Shown: positions 55,873-64,000 of the stretch, one piece after another
How the letters are laid out: each line of letters starts with the position of its first letter
How positions within the stretch are numbered: the stretch's first letter is position 1
DNA from: Ailanthus altissimus
Lineage: Eukaryota; Streptophyta; Magnoliopsida; Sapindales; Simaroubaceae
Length of the DNA stretch: 64,000 bases
Direction: 5' to 3'
NCBI GenBank assembly: GCA_946807835.1
Contig: OX327705.1
Coordinates: forward strand, 18,754,501-18,818,500
Program-made: the position numbers and the translations under genes
The notes under the pieces: model-generated
The model's input: the letters and a program-made list of their open reading frames with translations, nothing else
Told to the model about the DNA's origin: nothing
Database searches by the model: none

Positions 55873-56955
55873 CTCTCTTGAATGATTTTGAGTTTGTATA
55901 AAGATGCAAAAATAATGCATTGTATTTATAAAACCAAAAGTTGTTGTAAAGTTAAGTTATATGAGTTGTTAGCTTAATATGCAAAATTTTTAAAATCGAC
56001 TATAGGTGGTTAGTTATTAAAAAAAACGATTGAGTTTGAAATGAAACATTTAAAAATATCAACTACGGTAAATATGTACAAGTAGTTGTGATTGTGGCTC
56101 ACATCTTTCTCTGATTTTACGTCCAGTAACGGCTTAAACGCCCTCTATGGATCGGGGATAGGCTTTTCATCCAATTTTTTTATAAATTGGCAAACAGGGT
56201 CTTTTAAAGTCAGATTTTGAAACTGTACCGCTCATGTTCTTTTAGGAATTTATCCCATAATTCACGAATTGCAATATGCATATATTCGCTAGGATGTGTC
56301 TCAAGAGTCAATAAGATATTATTTAAAGACTCCTTACTCAGGTCATCCTTAATGAACCTAATTTTATCTTCATAATTTATAGACACCATTCCTAAAGTGC
56401 GGCAATGTGTGTTGCAAGTCATGCGTGTACACTTGTAACAAACACTTAATCATTTTGCTCTTCATTTTTTTACAAAAGAGCTTTTACCTAAACCGAGAAT
56501 GTAGAAAATTAATGAGTCTGAAAATTCATCTGTCAATCAAACTTTGGCTTTAATTAACTAACGTACATCAACAGGTATATTCATAATCATTAATAACCTT
56601 AATCTTTCACATCTTACTTGATAAATTTTCTTTAAAGCATTTTGAGGCAATGAGAAAAAATATTTTTTTTCAAATTCTTTAGAATGTCATCCATTTTTTT
56701 TAGAAAGGGGAAAGAAGAGAAGGTATCAGTAATTATGAGAAATTGACGTCATGAAGTACTGTTATCTGCCACTTAACTAGGGTACAAAACAAAACTTTAA
56801 CAAAAATATTAAATTAACCTGCAAATAAAAACAAAGAAAAAAACAAATAAAGTTAGAAAAAGAATAAATATATATATATATGTAAATATGTAAAATAAAG
56901 ATTAATTGGTCTCATAACAAGAGTCAGACAGGGACACAAATTCTTCATAAAAAGC
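55873..56955 (-). other. Unrecognised coding-like stretch between gypsy integrase and the LOG copy
   Basis: One open piece at 56422-56210 (minus) reads MTCNTHCRTLGMVSINYEDK, then LRHPSEY-type sequence (ETHPSEYMHIAIRELWDKFL, then KEHERYSF). Just after it another frame gives LKDPVCQFIKKLDEKPIPDP (about 56215-56155). These look like real protein, not chance frames, but I do not recognise the family. They could be a further captured host fragment or a lineage-specific region of the element. The surrounding sequence has stops in all frames. Confidence 0.4.
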
Positions 56956-57550
56956 TTAATTTTCTAGAAATGGCTTAAGTTTTTTCCCATTTACCTTAAA
57001 CACATTACTATTTCTAAGATTTTCAATGTCAATTGTTCCATAAGAGTACATATATTTCACAATTAAAAGGTCACTCCTTCTTGATCTTAATTTTTCAAGG
57101 AACATGTGAAGTCAAGAATTATAAAGCAAAACCTTCTAACCACTATCAAATATTTTTCTTTGAATTTTTTTTATCATGAAAAGCTTTGATTTTAGTTTTA
57201 TGAATTTTCAAATTCTCATATGCATCATTTCTCAATTCTTCAAGTTTATTTATTTATAATTTATATATCTGTTCAGCATAATCAAGATTTGCATTGAAAG
57301 TTTTAATAGCCCGGTAGGCTTTATGCTCAAGTTCCACAAGTAAGTGACAAGGTTTTTCATAAGCTATCCTATAAGAAAACATATTCAATGAAGTTTTAAA
57401 TGCAGTTCTATAAGCCCAAAGTGCATCATTAAGTCTTAAAGACCAATCTTTGCGATTTTGGTTTAACTTTTTTTTCAAAATTTATTTTATCTCCTTATTT
57501 GCTAGTTCAAGTTGTTCATTGTTTGAGTATGACAAGGGGTGGCAACTTTA
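56956..57550 (-). pseudogene. Gypsy integrase C-terminal part (minus strand)
   Basis: Minus-strand reading starts near 57545 with HKAKVATPCHTQT (family THKVATPYHPQT). It runs through NRKDWSLRLNDALWAYRTAF and PCHLLVELEHKAYRAIKTFN (open at 57478-57254). It ends with FKVNGKKLKPFLEN and a stop at 56956-56958. This is the end of the catalytic core and the C-terminal domain of an Athila-like integrase. The N-terminal half, RNase H and most of the connection are missing; the sequence jumps into copia at about 57556. Confidence 0.9.
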
Positions 57551-57555
57551 GCTTT

Positions 57556-60500
57556 ATGAATTTTTTAGTCGCTTCTGAGGTATTTCAGACAGTTCATAAT
57601 GAATTTTAATATACAGGGAATGATCCCGTCTTATACTGAACTTCATAATATGTTGAAGACAGTAGAATATGACATGAAGAAAGTGGGATCGTCCTTCTTT
57701 GTTCAGGGTGCTTCATTTTCTATTCATAGGGTTTTTGGAAATTCTAAAGGAAAAAAAAAAGGTAAGGTAGGCACCTAGGATTGGTCCTTAAAGGTGACCC
57801 ATATCTAAATCACAGAAGAAAGATAAACAAAAATGTTTCCACTATGGTAAGGAAGGACACTGGAAGAGAAATTGCCAAAGATACCTTGCCTCAATAAAGA
57901 AGAATCCTTCAGGTACATGTTTACCTATTATTGACATTTCTTTAGCATATAATGCTAATTCTGATTGGGTATTGTGGATATTGCTTCTCCTTCTCACATC
58001 TGTAATATGTTGCAGGGTTTGAGGGAAGTTAGACTATTGCAGCTGCGAGAGATTCAACTTCGTGTTGAAAATAGAGATTTTCTTCATGTCGAAACTGTGG
58101 GATATTTTGATTTACATCTCTCATGTAATAGAACTATAGTATTGTATAACTATCTTTTTGTACCTTGTATTTTAAGATAAATAGTATCCTTTCCTGTACT
58201 TGATAGTGAGGGTTATCATACGTATATACAGAATTGTTCCTTATGTTTATATGATATGCATAATGTTTTAATAACTAATTGTTAGTTAATTAATGGTCAT
58301 TATGTTTTGGATACAACACAAAATATTGTGAATGTACAAGTAAATATAGCAAGTAGTTCAGGAACTTTGAATGAAACATAATTGTGGCATATAAGATTAG
58401 GTCATATAGGCGTTAGACGCCTATCCCGTCTGGTTAAAGATGGTCAAATACCTGATTTAACCAAAGAACCTTATCCAGTTTGTGAATTATAAATTCAAAG
58501 AAAGATGACTAAATCTTATTTTATTGCTATTGGACACCATGCCACTAGTTTATTGGAACTTATATATAGTGATGTATGTGGTGCAATGAATCACGCTGCT
58601 ATAGGTGGATTTCAATACTTTGTAACCTTTATTGATGATTTTTTGTGATATGGTTATGTGTTTCTTATAAGACATAAGTATGAAACCTTTGAAAAGTTTA
58701 AAGAATTTAGACTTAAAGTAAAGAAAAAAACTGGTATGTATGTCAAATGCCTTCGATCAGATCGAGGTGGTGAATACATAGGTAGTGAATTTCTAAATTA
58801 TTTAAATGAGAATGAAATTCTCACTTAATATAGTCCTCCAGCTACTCCGCAGTACAATGGTATTTCGGAGAGTAAGAATTGAACTTTATTAGATATGGTT
58901 AGATCGACGATGAGTTGCACTGATCTCCCTAAATATCTTTAAAGTTATGCTCTAAATACTGGTGCTCATGTATTAAATAGAGTTTCATCTAAAGCGGTTC
59001 CTTCCACTCTTTATGAGATATAAACTAGAAAGAATCCAAGTCTTAAATATTTTAAGATTTGGGGTTGTCCTACTTATGTAAAAGTTATACAATAGGATAA
59101 ACTTGCACCCAGAGGGTACAAGTATCGATTCACTAGTTATCCTATAAACTCAATAGGATACCAATTCTATGATCCCGAGGAACAAAATGTTTTTGTTGCT
59201 CGAAAAGTCACTTTTTTAGATAAACAGTTTCTTACGAATCGTGAGAATTATAGGAAGATTAATCTTAATGAAATCAATCAGAATGAACTACAGATGGAAC
59301 CACAGACTCAATCAAGGAAATTACCTTTTACATACCCTCTACATAAGTTACAAAGGATATTGAGGCAACCTGATAGGAATAGTATGATACTTGAAGGTAC
59401 CTCTGAGGTTTTCTTAGTGGAAGAAAATGATTATTTGACCTATAGAGAGGCAATATTGGATATTGATTTAGGAAAATGGTAAGATGCCATGAAATCTAAA
59501 ATTGACTGTATGCATCAAAACCAAGTCTGTGACTTGGTTGAGCTTACGTAAACAATAGTTTCTATCTGTTGTAAATGGGTTTACAAGCAGAAACGTGGGC
59601 CCGATGAGAAAGTAGAGACCTTCAAGGCCCGTCTGGTAGCAAAAGGTTATACTAAACGATCAGTGATCAATTTTAAGAAAACCTTTGCACCAGTTGCAAC
59701 GCTTAAGTTAATAAGGGTTTTATTGGCAATTGCTATGTACTATGACTTTGAAATTTTAAAGATGGATGTAAAGACGGCGTTTCTGAATGGATATCTCAAT
59801 GAAAAGATATTCATGAAACAGCTTAAAGGTTTTGCATCCAGCCTTTCTTCTGGTTTTGTATACAAACTGAAAAAGTCCATTTATGTACTTAAGCAAGATT
59901 CCCGAAGTTGGAATCTTCATTTTAATGAGGTAATCAAAGGGTCTAATTTCATAAAAAAAATGAAGATGAGGCATGTTTATATAAACAGGTCAGTAAGAGC
60001 ATGGTTGTCTCTTTAATTCTTTATGTGGATGACATACTAATTATTGAAAATGATATCGATATATTACAGTCAGTAAAACGTTACCTTAGTAAGAATTTCT
60101 CTATGAAAGATTTAGAAGAGGCTTCCTATATATTGGGTATAAAACTTTATAGAGATAAAGTTAGGAGACTCATAGGACTCTCTCAATCTTCGTACATTGA
60201 TAGTGTCTTGTAAAGGTACGGTTTTAGTAACTGTAAGATAATTAATATATTTTTTAGACATGGTATTCATCTTTCGAGGAAGATGTGTCCTCAGAAGAAA
60301 AATGAGAGAATTAGAATGTCTAACATTCTTTATACATCAGCTGTTGGAAGCTTGATGTATGCCATGATGTGTACGAGATCTGATATCAGTATGGCTGTAA
60401 GTGTTACGAGCCGATACCAGTGTGATCCAAGTGACAACCATTGGATGGCAGTCAAACATTTCCTTAAATACCTTAAAGGTATAAAGGATAAGTTTCTTAT

Positions 60501-60980
60501 ATATGGAAAAAATGATTTACAAGTAAGAGGGTACACTGACTTAGACTTCTAGTCTGATCCAGATGATAGAAAGTCTATATCTGAATATGTGTTTATTCTC
60601 AATAGTACCGCCATAAGTTAGAAGAGTGTCAAACATAGATCTATAGCTGATTCTACCATAGAGGCAGAATACATTGCAGCTTCAGAAGTAGCAAAAGAAG
60701 CAGTGTGGATAAAGAAGTTTGTCGTAGAACTTGGTATAATCCCAAGTTTCGTGGATCCTATCCCATTATATTACCACAACAATTAAGACATTGCACAGGC
60801 GAAAATACCGTATTGTTAGAGAGAACTTAGCTCGAGGAGATGTTGTATTTTATAGAGTAGATTCTATAAATAATATAACAGACCTACTCACTAAGGCCTT
60901 AACTCCAAAGGTGTTTAAAAAACACGTGGAGTTGTTAGATATTAAATACCACTACGAATGGCACTAGAGTAAGTGAAAGT
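57556..60980 (+). pseudogene. Copia polyprotein (gag C-terminus to RNase H), plus strand
   Basis: Domains in order: gag C-terminus with MNFNIQGMIPS-type sequence and a degraded zinc knuckle (57597-57880); protease region (57950-58185, SHICNMLQGLREVRLLQLRE); integrase (58383-58990) with WHIRLGHIGVRRLSRLVKDG, ELIYSDVCGAM and DRGGEYIGSEF; a linker with DPEEQNVFVARKVTF and FLVEENDYLTYREAILDID; reverse transcriptase (59570-60240) with MDVKTAFLNGYLNEKIF and an intact YVDDILI at about 60022; RNase H (60283-60900) with SAVGSLMYAMMCTRSDISMA and STIEAEYIAASEVAKEAVWI. At least ten stops and several frameshifts disable it. The 5' LTR and N-terminal gag are missing. Same family as the minus-strand element at 12280-24553. 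Confidence 0.92.
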
Positions 60981-63199
60981 TGTTGGAATTTGTGCTTATG
61001 TGCCATCCCAATTTTGTATGAATATTGTATTTTCATACTTATGTAATAAATAAATATTTTATTAAATCGCTAATTATTTTTATTAAGGTAATATGCTTAT
61101 AACATTTCGAACATTGTATTGATCTGAAAGAGTTTAAATCATATCTAAAAAGTTAAAACCTTGTTTAAAATGGGACAAAGACCTAGGAATATACTTGCAA
61201 TGATATAGTTACAAATAGTTGCAAGCGTTGTTAAGAAATATCATTATGTAAATATGTTCTCAAATAAATCTTCCTGATCTATTTTCACTGATGCTGGGTC
61301 TATCGAATGGAACCGTTTAATATATATCAGTGTTTGTCTATATCTGGATAGCCCAGATGGTTAATCTTAGCAAACCATGAGCTTAGTGAAAGCTCGTATA
61401 GATATACATCTATTTAGTAAGGACTGGATACTGAACTAAACTCAATAAAGACCTCTAATAGATATCCCATAAATCCGTTATTGGAGGGTCTTCTCGAGTT
61501 GAGTAGTATTCGTGATCCCTTGACCTGAGCACTATGGTAGGCTTGTAAGTGATCCACCATATTTAGGTTACTTGTCATGTCTAAGACCTTTCATAGTCTG
61601 ACTGTTGCGTGTCGTTGAGTATAGTCCGATGCTCATAAAGTTCAGTGAGTGTATATATGAGATCCGTCAACTTATACAAGTGAGTTAAATATTCATATGC
61701 TCTAAGATTATATTCTAGGAAGTCTTATAGCCATAAGCATTAATTCGGGAAAGAGTTTCCTGTGGTATAAAAAATATTGCAAAGAAATTTGTGAATATTG
61801 TTTATTGGAATACTAATGGAGGAGATAAGTTTATGGTTGAGTATTAGGGGACTTGGTTGAGTATTAGGATATTAATGACAGAGAGATTATACGAATATGG
61901 ATTAACCTCAACTTGTATGATTTAACTCGCCATTTTATATTATCCATAACATGTGTATGTGGGACATCGGTTATGGACTTATGAAAATATATCATGAGAC
62001 AAAATGGGTGTAAACTTAGGGAGTCTCACTATATGAAGTGTACTCGTTGAGCACGTGGGTAGCGCACTGGATCAAATTGTTCGATCCGAAAAGTTTTTTA
62101 AAAAACTTTATTTATTTTATGATCTCTCGGGGAGTAGTTAAGGTTTAAGTGTTAAATTTAAAATTGTGTCAAGTGAGACTTGACACTTTATCTATCTAGT
62201 GTATACCTCAAATTGTGCCAATAACGTTTATGGGTACTAAATTGGGTATTGACAAATAATCTATGAAACAATTGTTGTTACATAATTTATTTATACATTC
62301 GGTCATTTTTATATATCTAAATGAATTTGATTTATTATTAATGCTACATGTTCTTTTTTTATTGGCTTATTCAAAGGTTAATGGCTACTTGTTTATTTGT
62401 TATTTGTCCAAAGAAATTGAATCAAATGTAATACAATTACAAATGAAAAAGAACGTGGCAATGATTTAAAGCTTTGCCATTTGTTGTTTTTTAATTGGCT
62501 AAAGCAATTGAAAATGAATCAAATTGAATTTGATTCAATTTGCTGCAACAAATGGTAGTGTAATCAATTTGCAATAACAAGAGGTGGCAATTAAATGGCC
62601 ACTCATCTATTTGTTATTGGTCGAACAAATTGAAATTGATTCAATAGCTGCAAGTGGTGGCAACGATTTAGTTTGCATAGCCACCAATTACTTCTTAAAC
62701 AGGCCAATAAAACAAGTAGCATACTCAGCATGAATTGAAGCAACTTCTAGCCATTTTCAAGCCCTGTCATCGTTGGACAAGTGTTAGCTAAGTATTTTAT
62801 AATGGTTGAACAATAGCCAATGGTTTTCTATAAATATATATGTTGGCCGAGAGTTGTAGAGTAGTCAATTTAAATTGATTTTAAAAGGTTAAATGTTAAC
62901 CGAGAAACCAAAAACAATAAAAGTAAAGTAATATATACCCGAGAGAAAGAAAGTAATATACAATAAAAGTTGTTTCAAATATTTTGAAATAGGAAGCTAC
63001 TATTCTAACTTTAGGAAGCCCACCACATCCCCAATTAGAATTGTTCAAAACAAGCTTCAACGGTGAGTGCCCTAATCTCATTAGTGTAATGAGATTATTT
63101 TATTGTGTGTTATATTTTCGATGTGTTGCACATGTGTTATGCTATTATTATTAAATTCTTTAATTATGCACATAAGTGCACAAGCACACAACACCAACA
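60981..63199 (+). mobile_element. 3' LTR of the plus-strand copia element
   Basis: It follows the copia coding end and a purine stretch (GAGTAAGTGAAAG). It starts TGTTGGAATTTGTGCTTATG and ends ACACCAACA at 63199, where gypsy reverse-transcriptase codons begin on the other strand. At 2.2 kb it is slightly longer than its relatives. Near 62510 is a 10-bp-arm palindrome GAATCAAATTGAATTTGATT(C). Repeated AATTTGTTAT and GGTGGCAA blocks at 62380-62690 suggest local duplication. Confidence 0.82.
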
Positions 63200-64000
63200 T
63201 AGATATAGTACTAATTTTTTTATGAACCTATTATATAATTTAGCATGTCCTAAAAAGGATCGGACTTCTTTGACTATTTTTTGTGAGGGAAAATAAGCAA
63301 TGAGTTCGACTTTTGCCTTATTCACTTCAATTCCTTTAGAAGACACTATATGTCCCAAAACAATTCCAGAAGTAACTATGTAATGATATTTTTTCAAATT
63401 TAACACAAGACCATTTTCTTCACATCTTTTAAAGATATTTTCTAAGATTTCAAGATAATTATCAAAAGAATTTTCAAATACAGTTAAATCATCCATGAAA
63501 ACTTCTAAATAATGCTCAACCATGTCACTAAAAATGCTTAACATACATATTTGAAATGTTGCTGGGGTAAAGGGCATTTTTCTAAAAGTAAAGGTCTCAA
63601 AATGGCATGTGAATGTAGTCTTTTCTTGGTTCTCTAGTGCTATACAAATTTGATAATAGCCAAAATAACCGTCTAAAAAGTAATAGTAGGGATGTCCTGC
63701 TATTTTTTTCTAAAATTTGGTTAAGGAATAGTAAGAAAAAATGGTCTTTTCTAGTAACAGAGTTCACATTCCTATAATCTATGCACATCCTTTAACTAGA
63801 TGAGACTCGAGTTGGTATTAACTCACCTTTTTTATTTTTAATGACTGTGATTCTAAATTATTTTGGTACTACCTGAGTAGGACTTACTCACTTACTATCT
63901 GAAATAGGATAGATGATTTCTACTTCAAGTAATTTGAGAACTCCAGCTCTCACTACCTCTTTCATATGTGGATTTAGTCTCTTTTGAGGTTATTGGAAAG
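63200..64000 (-). pseudogene. Athila-like gypsy reverse transcriptase (minus strand), continues past the window
   Basis: Minus-strand frames 63788-63597 and 63577-63164 give CIDYRNVNSVTRKDHFF, then PFTPATFQICMLSIF, YLEVFMDDLTVFENSFDN (the FMDD catalytic motif), CEENGLVLNLKKYHYIV, SGIVLGHIVSSKGIEVNKAK and VKEVRSFLGHAKLYNRFIKK. After that the frame runs into the copia LTR at 63199. It belongs to the same element as the integrase at 56956-57550 and the LTR at 52457. A frame break near 63590 and a GLCNAPATF-type loss (PFTPATF) show decay. The fingers region and upstream gag lie beyond 64000. Confidence 0.92.

Overview
This window is nuclear DNA of a flowering plant, most likely a eudicot. It is AT-rich. 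It holds one intact gene with nine coding exons, eight introns and canonical plant splice sites, set among deeply nested Ty1/copia and Ty3/gypsy retrotransposons. I see no rRNA, intact tRNA gene, CRISPR array or bacterial-type operon. Nearly every other open frame is a decayed retrotransposon fragment or a chance frame.

The intact gene is on the minus strand at 27380-36433. It encodes a 331-residue protein recognised as AUGMIN subunit 7 (AUG7), a microtubule-nucleation factor. All exon junctions keep the frame. Its introns have grown by transposon capture: a 5'-truncated SINE in intron 2, a 2.4-kb LTR in intron 3, and a MULE-like long-TIR element in intron 7.

Left arm (1-10232): the end of a copia element (reverse transcriptase, RNase H, LTR), then a gypsy element with only gag and protease, then Athila-like LTR sequence. 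One of these LTRs is split by an LTR of another gypsy family whose coding copy lies at 52457-64000.

Nested block (10233-25209): an outer copia element reduced to LTRs, gag and protease. Its 3' LTR was hit by a minus-strand copia element (12280-24553) about 15 bp from its start. One LTR of that second element was then hit by a 2.7-kb gypsy LTR flanked by a perfect AAAAG duplication.

Right arm (about 37400-52456): a degenerate Tat-lineage gypsy element with gag, protease, reverse transcriptase, RNase H, a second RNase H-like segment and integrase. It also carries a long decayed antisense frame. Inserted into it are a palindromic foldback-like complex (39430-40440), a tandem TRIM with three LTRs (45254-45928), an Athila-like solo LTR with a perfect CTATA duplication, and a 2.0-kb copia solo LTR.

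Far right (52457-64000): a minus-strand Athila-like gypsy element interrupted by a plus-strand copia element of the same family as the one at 12-24 kb. Between the gypsy integrase and its 3' LTR lies an intronless, mutated copy of a LOG-type cytokinin-activating enzyme gene in the same orientation as the element. This looks like a host gene captured by a retrotransposon and is the most notable observation here.
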